In this document: one piece after another, positions 8,968 to 16,785 of the stretch
Layout: each line of letters starts with the position of its first letter
Position numbering within the stretch: the stretch's first letter is position 1
Assembly (NCBI GenBank): GCA_016617855.1
Contig: JAECUM010001915.1
Location: 62,001-126,000, forward strand
Length of the DNA stretch: 64,000 bases
Source: Megalonaias nervosa
Lineage: Eukaryota > Mollusca > Bivalvia > Unionida > Unionidae
Direction: 5' to 3'
The notes under the pieces: model-generated
What the model was told of the DNA's origin: nothing
Databases searched by the model: none
Seen by the model: only the letters and a program-made list of their open reading frames with translations
Position numbers and translations under genes: made by a program

Positions 8968-9879
8968 TTAGAGTAATCGTTTTCGAAAATGGAGTTTCAC
9001 TGTGACTTTTTCTTTGGTGAATGAAATATTTTGTCCCAGATCTCCTTTTATAGTAATGTTGACAGTATCGAAATACGACTTACTGACGGGCAAATAGTGA
9101 GGATGTACAAATTCGTGGTGAACGTGATAGGTGTTTCCACCTTCCTCGTCAGCAGCCGTGGCAGAATCCACTTTGAAAGGAATGACACGCAGTAACGGTA
9201 CGGAGGTGTGTCCCACCACGTCGTACTCCGCCACATCGGTGTACACAAAAATCAAATTCAGTCCTTGGTTCATTTCTGCTGGGAATCAAAAATATTTCGC
9301 AAAATCCGAGTTACTGGTCACGGCTGGTATTTCGCTTGCAATCTTAATCAACTTAGGGTCTCCACCCAAAATGTCATACAATGCAGGACAAAATGTAATG
9401 ACCAATACTTTGTCCTCTGAAAATTTGATCAAAAGGCGACGAACTATTTTGTGGTAATCAATCGTGACACTTTTTCTGGTTTTCTCCAAGGCTTTACCAA
9501 ACACGTTATTGAACCTGTCAGCAATAGCGTTCACCAAATTTTGACCACTAAAATAATAGCCTGAAAGAATTTTCAACCGATAAGTGGTTCGTTTAGTTTT
9601 GGGGTATTGTGATTTCATAGAGTCAGCTGGACTGCTACGTTCATCGAAGGCTTGTAGTACTTGTTCGTCATGAACTTCTACCGTAACAGTGTTTTGATTT
9701 TCGAAGTTGTTTTTGATTTCCGTAATGTGAATTATTTCCACTAAAGCCACTTCCCAACGGGCTTCGTGATCCAATTGGATGACCTGAGGTAATCTGGCCG
9801 TGTAACAGCACAAAGTGTTATTGGGAAACACCTCCATGGAACTATCACTGGGTAACGTTAAGTAAAATTGGTTGTTCAT
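8968..9879 (-). pseudogene. Penton (minor capsid) protein with one in-frame TGA
   Basis: ATG at 9,879 opens 197 codons starting with the family-like FYLTLPSDSSMEVFPNNTL, ended by TGA at 9,286-9,288. The same frame then continues through 9,285-8,968, with the expected C-terminal features (FVYTDVAEYDVVGH, HPHYLPV, VKLHFRK). The penton closes capsid vertices as a single jelly-roll. Because no frame change is needed, a single nonsense substitution separates the halves. Confidence 0.85.
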
Positions 9880-10005
9880 AATTCCAGAGTTCGAGAGTCC
9901 GAGGAGTCACTGGAAGTCAGAGGAGTGTCTAAAAGAGGATGGTTGGATGGGGGACTGACGTTGGACGAAGGCTCCCGTTGTTGTTGTTTCCGTTAGAGGA
10001 ATATT

Positions 10006-10269
10006 TCAGAGACGGATTGGGAAGAAGGTAACCATGCAACTGCTAAGTAAAATGGTCCACAATTGTTTGTCTCCTTGTTGCAAACTCAAATTGGCAATGG
10101 CAGCACCGATGACACAATACACCACAAAGATTTGGCAGAAAAAGACGATTTGCGTTTTAGGCACACGTTCTCCACACCACACCCACAAGGGTTGCTTTTG
10201 TAGATCTTGCAGAGAAGAACTGGGCGACGGAGTGGTCACTGCAGTAGCTGAGGCTATGTTGAAAGGCAT
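10006..10269 (-). CDS. Small membrane protein
   Basis: 87 residues from the ATG at 10,269. A Ser/Thr/Pro-rich N terminus precedes a hydrophobic segment (IVFFCQIFVVYCVIGAAIA) and a second weaker one near the C terminus. The stop of the frameshifted integrase tail overlaps its start region. Small membrane proteins are regular Polinton accessories; function not known. Confidence 0.6.
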   Translation of the reverse strand: MPFNIASATAVTTPSPSSSLQDLQKQPLWVWCGERVPKTQIVFFCQIFVVYCVIGAAIANLSLQQGDKQLWTILLSSCMVTFFPIRL

Positions 10270-10273
10270 GATG

Positions 10274-11385
10274 ATCACTTCTTTTTATAGTCAATGAGTT
10301 GCGAAGTGTCGATCCAAGAGTCAAAACTGGGAGGATATCCTTTCCAACATACTTTGACTTCTTTGACACGTCGTTTTCCCACTTTTCGGGTTCTTCGATC
10401 GAGAATGCTTTCGATCTCGTACACCTCGTCTTCTTTTTTTGGTCACACGTTGTAACTCGGGCAAATAAAACGTTCCTTTTAATACTTCCCCGTTCATGTC
10501 TTCCAATTTATAGACGGGAGGATAACGGCCACGCACTCGTTCGGTGACACGAAACAATTCGGTGGTCCAGTTGGGTAAGTAACCTTTGTCGAAAGTACGT
10601 TTGGATTTGCCAATGCGCACCCAATCTCCAGATGCCAACACTCCACCTTTCTTGGGGACAGTCACTGTCGGGGACGTACCAAACAGGCGCTCGAAGACGG
10701 TCACTTCGTTGTCAGGAGTCACTTCTTGGGGGGCACGTCCGATGCTCCGATGGTAAGATTGATTGTACGATTGGGCGTGGTGTGGCAAGACGTCGATGTA
10801 CTTGAGAGTGTGTTGATGCGTAAAATATTTCCACCTGCGTTCTTTCAAGGTGCGTTGAAAACGTTCCACGATGCTGGCTTTGGTTTCGGGATTCTCGGTG
10901 GTGAAAAAATGAATGTCACGTTTCTTCAATTCTTTTTGGATAGCTTGGTTCAGAAATTCGGTGCCTTTGTCAGTTTGCCATCGAAGAGGGTGACGACCAC
11001 TTTGTTTCAACACCAGTTGGAGGGCTCGCACTAACTCACTGCTCGATTTGGAAGTCAATGGCACGACCCAAGCAAATTTGGAAAAGACGTCGATGACACA
11101 AAACAAATATTTGTTGCCACGATTGTAGGTGGTCAAATGAGAGACATCGGCTAAATCGACTTGCCATTGATGATCGATGCCTTCCACTCGGGTGCGACTT
11201 CTGGAAAATTTTCGTCGAATGGGTTTGTGTAAGGTGTATGTGGCTTGTTCTTGTAACCAGCGTTGCGCCTGTGGTAAACGAACACTTTTCAGTCGAGTTT
11301 TGGCAGCACGATACAATTTCTGAACTCCTCCGTAACCTGTAGGATGGGATGGATCGTAGTAAATGCTGGCTAGCACCTTCTCCAT
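10274..11385 (-). pseudogene. Retroviral-type (DDE) integrase; chromodomain in a shifted frame
   Basis: ATG at 11,385, directly after the upstream gene's stop, opens an open frame to 10,321. The catalytic residues are present: Asp77 in QVDLADV, Asp139 in QTDKGTEF and Glu174 in SIVERF. A SH3-like region (KKGGVLASGDWVRIG) and the typical GTFYLPELQRV end follow. Past an A7 run near 10,434-10,441 the proper continuation is in another frame, where a chromodomain is readable (short runs YEIESILDRR and CWKGYPPSFDSW) up to 10,274. Known Polinton integrases insert the element with 6-bp duplications and often carry a chromodomain for histone-mark targeting. The core could still be active; the tail is frameshifted. 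Confidence 0.9.
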
Positions 11386-11387
11386 TT

Positions 11388-12086
11388 TTAATAAGTGATC
11401 CACTCTTCGTTGATGGTACTCTGAAGTGGTTTAGAAACGGCTTTACGTGTCCGATGTGCCACAGGAGTAGAAGTCGAAGGCAGTTTTGGTGGTAGTGGTG
11501 GTGGTCGTGGTGGTGGTAATGGAATGGCTTCGGTCTTCTTTTCTTTTTTCACTTCTGGTTTCCCTTCTTTCTTGTTGACTTCTGTCGAAGGAGGAGTGGA
11601 CATCATCTTTTTAACCCAAGCTTTAAGTTCTTCTCGTTGGTGTGTAGGGGATGTGGTCAACAAGGACGCTGCAATCTTACTAGGGATGGGAGCTGCTGAC
11701 GGTGTTTGAAAGACTTCTCTTGCCTCTTCTTCCTCAGGCAACCGTGGGGCTGCATCTGTCTTGACCACTGGGAGTGGTAGTGGTTGTGGTAGTGGTGGTG
11801 GTGAACTTTTCATCAGGGCCTTAAAATCTTTCAGAGTGGGTAGGTCTGTTTCGTCTAAAGCTTTCTGGTGAAAGAGTTGCAGTCGCTGCAACAATTGACC
11901 GTACCGTTGCGATTTTTCCGTTTCTGACAAATCGCTGCGATCCATCAAGGATTACAATTCTTGTTGTAACTGGGACATCTCGGTCAAATGAGGATTGGGA
12001 GGTAAATGCAGGGTTCATTGTTCTTGCCAACGATGGTATTCCATCCATCGTTTTTAAGACACTAAAGCTAGTTTTCGTCCTTCCAT
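11388..12086 (-). pseudogene. Conserved Polinton protein beside integrase; three in-frame stops
   Basis: The frame from the ATG at 12,086 is interrupted by TAA (12,054), TGA (12,015) and TAA (11,952), then is open from an ATG at 11,945 to 11,388. The open part has a short helical start (LSETEKSQRYGQLLQRLQ), Pro-rich linkers (PPPLPQPLPLP, PPPRPPPLPP) and a basic stretch. The EK..Y..LLQR signature recalls a protein regularly found upstream of integrase in this lineage, whose role is not known. Either the N terminus is lost by nonsense changes or translation now starts at 11,945. Confidence 0.6.
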
Positions 12087-12158
12087 TGGATTTCAAGGAT
12101 CACGTCTGAGATCTTTTGACTCCAGAGGTCCCTTTTATCTTCTTTGACCGTTTTATCT

Positions 12159-12614
12159 TCATCCTCCCAGGATGTTTCCCAATAGTCCTTTCAGCAAGGG
12201 TCCTCCTATTGTTCCCATTACTCCTTTCAACAAGGGTCCTCCTATTGTGCCTATTACTACTTTCAGTAACATGGGCAAAAAGGTCAAAATTCCTCCGCGT
12301 TGCACCAACGTCTTTTTCTTTTGACCCATGGGTATTTTCTTTTGGACCATTTGGCGAAGAACGTGTCGATGTTTGTCTAAGCATTCTTTCTGGTGTTTAG
12401 ACAAAGGTATTGTGCCTTTCAAGACATTCAGACAACATTCGCACACGGTATCGATGACGTCTTTAGAGGCAGTTTGAATGAGTTTTTTTCGCATGGGTGG
12501 AGGAGCTTTGGACAGGACGGACAACATCTCCCAATGTTTGGCTAAACGAGGTGGCAGTCCTTTCCTTTTCTTTCCTTTTGGGGCAGAAGAGGAATGTCTT
12601 TTTTGGGGTGACAT
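12159..12614 (-). CDS. Core-type protein (LPPRLAKHWEML ... QRGG family)
   Basis: 151 residues, intact. A basic start precedes a helical domain with VCECCLNVLKGTIPLSKHQ and the LVQRGG signature, followed by two copies of TIGGPLLKG in a hydrophobic Gly-rich C terminus. I recognise this as a recurrent small protein of Polintons whose function is not established. The domain is similar to residues ~30-95 of the 13,336-13,998 gene, so the two are probable paralogues. Confidence 0.72.
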   Translation of the reverse strand: MSPQKRHSSSAPKGKKRKGLPPRLAKHWEMLSVLSKAPPPMRKKLIQTASKDVIDTVCECCLNVLKGTIPLSKHQKECLDKHRHVLRQMVQKKIPMGQKKKTLVQRGGILTFLPMLLKVVIGTIGGPLLKGVMGTIGGPLLKGLLGNILGG

Positions 12615-12708
12615 CTTTCTCGGTTAGTTCGTTGGTTCCGTGGTACACAGAAAAAAATACACTGATTTCGATGACTTGTCACACGGTCGTTGATCCTTTT
12701 TTGGGGGT

Positions 12709-12906
12709 CTATCGCTTCGTCATAAAGGTGACGATGTGTTTTCCAAAATCGCCAAAGAATCCTCCTCTTTGGTGGCTCCTCTTTTTCTTGAGACGAGTGA
12801 GTCTTTTCTGGGGGTGACGTCTATGTTTGTCTTAGCGTTTTTGCGGATGACGAAACTGTCTTTTTCTTTTTCCTTTCTGGACAGAAGAACGACAATGAGG
12901 AGACAT
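12709..12906 (-). pseudogene. Arg/Lys-rich core protein, duplicate with a stop
   Basis: From the ATG at 12,906 the frame reads a very basic peptide (SVQKGKRKRQFRHPQKR), then TAA, then remains open through KKKRSHQRGGFF to a TAG at 12,709. It is a close duplicate of the intact gene at 12,956-13,213, with which it shares the KKKRSHQRGGF block. Protamine-like condensation of DNA in the particle is a plausible role. Confidence 0.65.
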
Positions 12907-12955
12907 CTTTTGGTGCACAACATACACTGAAGTCCATGACTCGACATGCATCCTT

Positions 12956-13213
12956 TTATCTTTTTGGTTTCTTTAGGAACGTGTTCTCTAACTTTGTGGC
13001 AAAATTATCTACTAATTTATCCATATCAAAGTAAAATCCTCCCCTTTGGTGGCTTCTTTTTTTCTTTGGACGAGTGTGTCTTTTCAGAGGGTGACGTCGA
13101 TGTTTGGCTAAGCGCTTTTTAGGATGACGTGACTGTCTTTTTCGTTTTCCTTTTCCTTTTTGGACCGAAGAAGGAACACGATGATAACGGTGTGTACTTC
13201 TTGGAGGGGACAT
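12956..13213 (-). CDS. Arg/Lys-rich virion core protein (protamine-like)
   Basis: 85 residues, intact. More than a third are Arg, Lys or His, with HPKKRLAKHRRHPLKRHTR and KKKRSHQRGGF. Composition resembles adenovirus pVII/pX-type DNA-condensing proteins, though no homology can be claimed from composition. CATAAAAAG at 13,266-13,274 is a likely promoter. Confidence 0.7.
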   Translation of the reverse strand: MSPPRSTHRYHRVPSSVQKGKGKRKRQSRHPKKRLAKHRRHPLKRHTRPKKKRSHQRGGFYFDMDKLVDNFATKLENTFLKKPKR

Positions 13214-13265
13214 CTTTGGGCGTTTAGCCGCACAAAAACACTAATCCGTATTGTTTGCCTCGGGT

Positions 13266-13274
13266 CTTTTTATG
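13266..13274 (-). promoter_or_regulatory. TATA-like box (CATAAAAAG)
   Basis: Located 53 nt before the ATG at 13,213; one of a series of TATAAAAA-type boxes before central genes. Confidence 0.5.
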
Positions 13275-13335
13275 CTGGAATGCGTCGACACTGATTGTCT
13301 TTACGTCGTATCAACTTGATGACAGGCAACACACG

Positions 13336-13998
13336 TCATGGAGGAGTTCGCAACAGACTAAATCGGGACAGTTCTTGCTTGGACAAATCCAGTAAACTCT
13401 GTAACACACCGGTTCTCTCTTGGACGTTGATTTTGGGGGCAGGTACTTTGTGAGCAGCGGCCACTGCCGCTAAAGAGGAAGAGGGTGTCACCGCTGGAGG
13501 AGAAGTTTTTGGAGACACTCTCTTGCGGGTAGAAGCTGTTTTCTGTGGACTTTTCTTTTTCTTTTTCTGAGGCTGTGACCTGGTCTTGACACCGTTGCTC
13601 TTTTTCTTTCTCTTCTGGGTACGTTTCGGCGTGGCTTTTTTCTTGGGGACGAGTTTGGGAGCATTAGGATCCCATTTTAAGAGGGAACGAATGATGACAC
13701 CTACTAGAGAACCGCTTCCTCCAGGTCTCAAATTGATTTGCTTCTTGGTTTGAGTGTCAATGCGAGGATCGGCTAGTTGCGTCAAGGCAACTTTGTTTCT
13801 CTCAAAAAAACGTTTGGCTTGATGTGGAATCTGAATGATGCCTTGCAGTAATTGACGTGCTGTCACCGTAAACCATCGTAAGACTTCTTTGAGACTAGCT
13901 TCTAAGACACGAGCACGTATTTGTGGATTTTTTTCGCGACCGATACCGTACAAGGCACGAATCAATTTAATGGGAAGATGAGACTGAAGGGACGTCAT
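13336..13998 (-). CDS. Core-type protein with basic tail
   Basis: 220 residues, intact. The N-terminal 100 residues form a helical domain with LLQGIIQIPHQAKRF and RPGG, aligning by eye with the 12,159-12,614 protein. The rest is a Lys/Arg/Ser/Pro tail (TQKRKKKSNGVKTRSQPQKK), as expected for a DNA-binding virion protein. TATAAAAAT at 14,035-14,043 lies 37 nt upstream. Confidence 0.72.
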   Translation of the reverse strand: MTSLQSHLPIKLIRALYGIGREKNPQIRARVLEASLKEVLRWFTVTARQLLQGIIQIPHQAKRFFERNKVALTQLADPRIDTQTKKQINLRPGGSGSLVGVIIRSLLKWDPNAPKLVPKKKATPKRTQKRKKKSNGVKTRSQPQKKKKKSPQKTASTRKRVSPKTSPPAVTPSSSLAAVAAAHKVPAPKINVQERTGVLQSLLDLSKQELSRFSLLRTPP

Positions 13999-14034
13999 GT
14001 TGACGATGTGTGAGACAGAGTCAAAGTGACCGAG

Positions 14035-14043
14035 ATTTTTATA
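14035..14043 (-). promoter_or_regulatory. TATA box (TATAAAAAT)
   Basis: Sits 37 nt before the ATG at 13,998, just beyond the ATPase stop. Confidence 0.6.
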
Positions 14044-14064
14044 GACTTTTTTTGGCGATTGTGA

Positions 14065-14793
14065 TTAAGTCGACGAAGGGGACGTGTACACGACAGACCC
14101 TCCGTCTTGGCACCAGTGGTGAAACAGATGGGTACGAAATCGCAAATAATCGGGAGTGCTGGGTTTTAAATCCACGAGTAAATAAGAGTTGGGGGTTTGA
14201 GTGGCATCGTCGTACGCATGAGTCAGTCAAAGCTTTCCTAACTGTTTGGCTAACACTTGTACTTGCAATTTATCTCTAGGGCTTTTAAACAACACCACGT
14301 AATGAGCATTGAGACTGATGGTACGATGGGCTTTACTTTGTTGAAACAAATTTTGGGTGATGTAAATGACACTGGCATTACGATGATGCCCTTTGCGCGT
14401 AAACCAGAGTTTAATTTCTTCTTCGTCTTCTCATAACATGTCGTCAAAAATAACCAAATGAGTTTGACTAGGGTCAGACACGATCCCGTCGTCCTCGCCA
14501 GGAATGCCTTCCTCAAAGACGATGGAATCGCATTGACTTTCTCGCAGAAGGCTGTACGCCGATTGCCACTCTTTGTAACACCACACGATGCGTTGAGGTG
14601 GACGATCGATCAAATGATGTTTATGTTCGATCAAACGTTTGACAAATTCGGTTTTGCCGGAACCGCTAGGTCCAGCAATGAGCATGTTAAAGGGATGGCG
14701 AAGATACAAGGCCTCCCAACTAGTCCGATCTACGTGTTCGTCAATGACTTTGACAGTGGAGGAAGAGGGAGCAGAGACAGTAGAGGTATCCAT
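14065..14793 (-). pseudogene. Packaging ATPase (A32/FtsK-HerA type), two in-frame TGA
   Basis: ATG at 14,793 opens with a Walker A motif GPSGSGKT at residues 41-48 and a Walker B VIFDD at ~114-118. A TGA at 14,431-14,433 follows directly. The same frame then stays open through the sensor-like segment (SVIYITQNLFQQSK, LNAHYVVLFKSPRD), meets a second TGA at 14,227-14,229, and ends at a TAA at 14,065 after DATQTPNSYLLVDLK. The family drives genome packaging into the capsid. No indel is needed, so only two nonsense changes separate this from an open gene. TATAAAAAC lies at 14,842-14,850. Confidence 0.9.
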
Positions 14794-14841
14794 ACTAGTG
14801 GAAGAAATGTTACTTTTGACACGAGGACAGAGAAGACACGA

Positions 14842-14850
14842 GTTTTTATA
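14842..14850 (-). promoter_or_regulatory. TATA box (TATAAAAAC) for the ATPase
   Basis: 49 nt before the ATG at 14,793. Confidence 0.6.
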
Positions 14851-14879
14851 CTTTTTTCAGGACACGTTTATTGTCATCT

Positions 14880-15242
14880 TCAATTGTGAACAACACGAAA
14901 GACAAAAATACATAAAAGCCAAATGGTTAAGTACATGAATAAAAGACACATCAAAACGATCATAGTGGAATATAAACAAATCTCTGTACAACATTTGTGG
15001 TGATCAAGAGGTGAAATCGTAGAGGTAGTGTGTAATGTTCTGAGAGTCTCTACACTCTTTGGCACAGTCACACAAGAGTCCTCCCGGAATGGTCTTTGGG
15101 GGATGTCGATCACTGTCCTGTCCTGAAGAGAGTGGTTTTCCTCGGTCACGACTTCTTCTTCTGGCACCGTCACTAACACTGGTTTAAAAGTTACTTTTTT
15201 CACTGAACGTTTTAATTTTTTAGGATTACAAATCTTGGGCAT
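14880..15242 (-). CDS. Tail-anchored membrane protein
   Basis: 120 residues from the ATG at 15,242, which overlaps the end of the upstream gene by 17 nt. The first 90 residues are polar with Val/Glu/Thr-rich segments; a single hydrophobic helix near the C terminus (STMIVLMCLLFMYLTIWLLC) is followed by a short tail. No family recognised. The overlap suggests one transcript for the 15.7-14.9 kb cluster. Confidence 0.6.
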   Translation of the reverse strand: MPKICNPKKLKRSVKKVTFKPVLVTVPEEEVVTEENHSLQDRTVIDIPQRPFREDSCVTVPKSVETLRTLHTTSTISPLDHHKCCTEICLYSTMIVLMCLLFMYLTIWLLCIFVFRVVHN

Positions 15243-15471
15243 AGTGTGCCACTTCTTTTGTCCAAGCATCAAAACCCCAACTTTTCCAGTCACGTACATC
15301 TTTCCAGTGAGGGTGTAAGTCACAAGCTACACACACGTCGTCGTACACATCTTCAGTGCCTAAAAGTTGACGAATATTGTTTTCCCGTAGAGGTTTAGAA
15401 GTATCAAGATGAAAGCGCAAAGCTTTGAGCAGAATGAGTCTCTCGTGTACATTTAAAGGGACCACTTTCAT
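15226..15471 (-). CDS. Small protein, start overlaps upstream stop (ATGA)
   Basis: 81 residues from an ATG at 15,471 whose bases overlap the TGA of the upstream frame. A leucine-rich charged start (NVHERLILLKALRFHLD) precedes a region with CVACDLHPHW and several Trp. The ATGA arrangement is typical of termination-reinitiation, but a frameshift splitting one former gene is equally possible. Function unknown. Confidence 0.5.
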   Translation of the reverse strand: MKVVPLNVHERLILLKALRFHLDTSKPLRENNIRQLLGTEDVYDDVCVACDLHPHWKDVRDWKSWGFDAWTKEVAHYAQDL

Positions 15472-15689
15472 GTTTTGGGTGGTAGGTGCTGTTCGTAAAG
15501 AGTCCACAAGGAATCGGCTGGTAAACGAAATCCCAGAAAGCAAGTCACTAAGACACACACTACACGTCGACCCCAATTCAATGGACACAGTTCTCGCAAT
15601 AGACGATGGTAATCCTCCACTGTTTGAATAGTACCATTGATTTCCTTCCACGGAATCTGTAGTATCACGAATGATAAAGGTCGTGGCAT
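15468..15689 (-). CDS. Small hydrophobic protein
   Basis: 73 residues from an ATG at 15,689. It has a hydrophobic middle (VVCVLVTCFLGFRLP). TATAAAAAC at 15,698-15,706 is only about 9 nt upstream, too close for a normal start site, so either a minor start is used or this reading is the N-terminal part of the overlapping gene in a broken frame. Confidence 0.4.
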   Translation of the reverse strand: MPRPLSFVILQIPWKEINGTIQTVEDYHRLLRELCPLNWGRRVVCVLVTCFLGFRLPADSLWTLYEQHLPPKT

Positions 15690-15722
15690 AGTAGTCTGTT
15701 TTTATACCTCTTTTCTCTTACC

Positions 15723-16112
15723 TCAAACACCTCTCCTAGAGCGAAAGTAATGAACGTAGTGAGTAATTTCTGACCACTGCCATTCCAGGAAACGGTCAAG
15801 AATGTCAATAAAATCTTCAAATGTAAATGATCTAAAGCGAAATAGTAGGATGAACGCTCCCTTGATCCAGAGAAATCGGACTTGTTTGTTGACTTTTGTT
15901 AATTTCCTCTTGTGAATTTCTCGACATAAAAGTTTTGCAGTCACAAATTGAGATTTGGCTCTGGCAAGTCCCAGACAAATGTCCTTGTAGATCTTCTCTT
16001 GCAATTCGTTTAGTAATGTCTGAAGATTATTTTCTACATGGGGTTTAAATACTTGTCTAGCGGTTGTCCAATGTTTGACTCCTAGCCCTGTAGCTGGTTT
16101 CTTACACGACAT
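15723..16112 (-). CDS. Unknown basic helical protein
   Basis: 129 residues, intact, from the ATG at 16,112, only 13 nt after the stop of the BIR gene. It is rich in Lys/Arg and aromatic residues (FILLFRFRSFTFEDFIDILDRF) and ends RSRRGV. No motif recognised. Proximity suggests shared expression with the BIR gene. Confidence 0.55.
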   Translation of the reverse strand: MSCKKPATGLGVKHWTTARQVFKPHVENNLQTLLNELQEKIYKDICLGLARAKSQFVTAKLLCREIHKRKLTKVNKQVRFLWIKGAFILLFRFRSFTFEDFIDILDRFLEWQWSEITHYVHYFRSRRGV

Positions 16113-16124
16113 GGTATGCCCACT

Positions 16125-16753
16125 TCAATAACGAGGTCCCACTAAAGGTAGGTACTGACAATCCGGAGACCATCGAGCATGTTCCAGGTAAGCGCAATCT
16201 TTCTTCTCCCACTCGTGAAGTGACACACCACAACTGAAGCACTTGACTTTATCCCCTTCGCCCAAGTAGATAAATCCAGCTCTAGCTAATTCTTCGGGGG
16301 TAGGTCCTCTAGACATTTTGGCCATTTTCCTCGGAAGGTTTGGATCCGACTTTCATAATTGCAGTATTCAGGCAAAAACACAGCGAACGAATATTCGTCT
16401 TTCACAGGTACATTTCGATGAGGGTACGGTGAAATATTTAGGAGTGTGCTCAGTTTTACATGACATCCGTAGGGTGGTGGCCGCATGGTTTCATAATCAT
16501 GACATCCACCATGAAAACGAGTAAAGTGAAAAGGTGTACGATAAAGAGTGGCATCGCTTTCGCATCTGTCAGGTTTGACACGCACAGCATCACTTTCCAT
16601 GGTAGGTATGGTTGTAGTAGTTATAGCAAAGTTCCCATGATGATGTGGTACTGAATCACTAGGGTCATAGCGTACGGCATCCCTGCCATCGCGAGGCACA
16701 GCATCGCACTCGAGTTTGCTCTTGCTTGATACTTGCTGTTTGAAAGGATTCAT
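16125..16753 (-). pseudogene. BIR/IAP-like gene, one frameshift inside the domain
   Basis: ATG at 16,753 opens 155 codons of unknown sequence whose last part (ESRIQTF, KWPKC) looks like the start of a baculoviral IAP repeat. That frame ends at 16,286. The rest of the BIR is read in another frame, 16,325-16,125, with the exact zinc pattern C-x2-C-x16-H-x6-C (C29, C32, H49, C56 of that frame) and the GF.Y.G.GD.V.CF.C core. The frames cross at a C5 run near 16,292. IAPs of viruses bind caspases or their regulators to delay cell death; only one BIR and no RING are visible. TATAAAAAAT lies at 16,807-16,816 inside the polymerase end. Confidence 0.82.
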
Positions 16754-16785
16754 CTTTCTCGCTTGGAAATGGTAGTCACAATGAA

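Noticed and set aside
10157..10369. Separate small gene opposite the integrase tail
   Set aside because: It is a shadow of the chromodomain and membrane-protein frames.
14039..14230. Separate 63-codon gene after the ATPase
   Set aside because: Another frame of the same strand continues the ATPase with conserved features; this one is a shadow.
4766..14433. Selenocysteine or general TGA readthrough
   Set aside because: No SECIS-like structure was seen, and TAA and TAG also interrupt genes of the same element.
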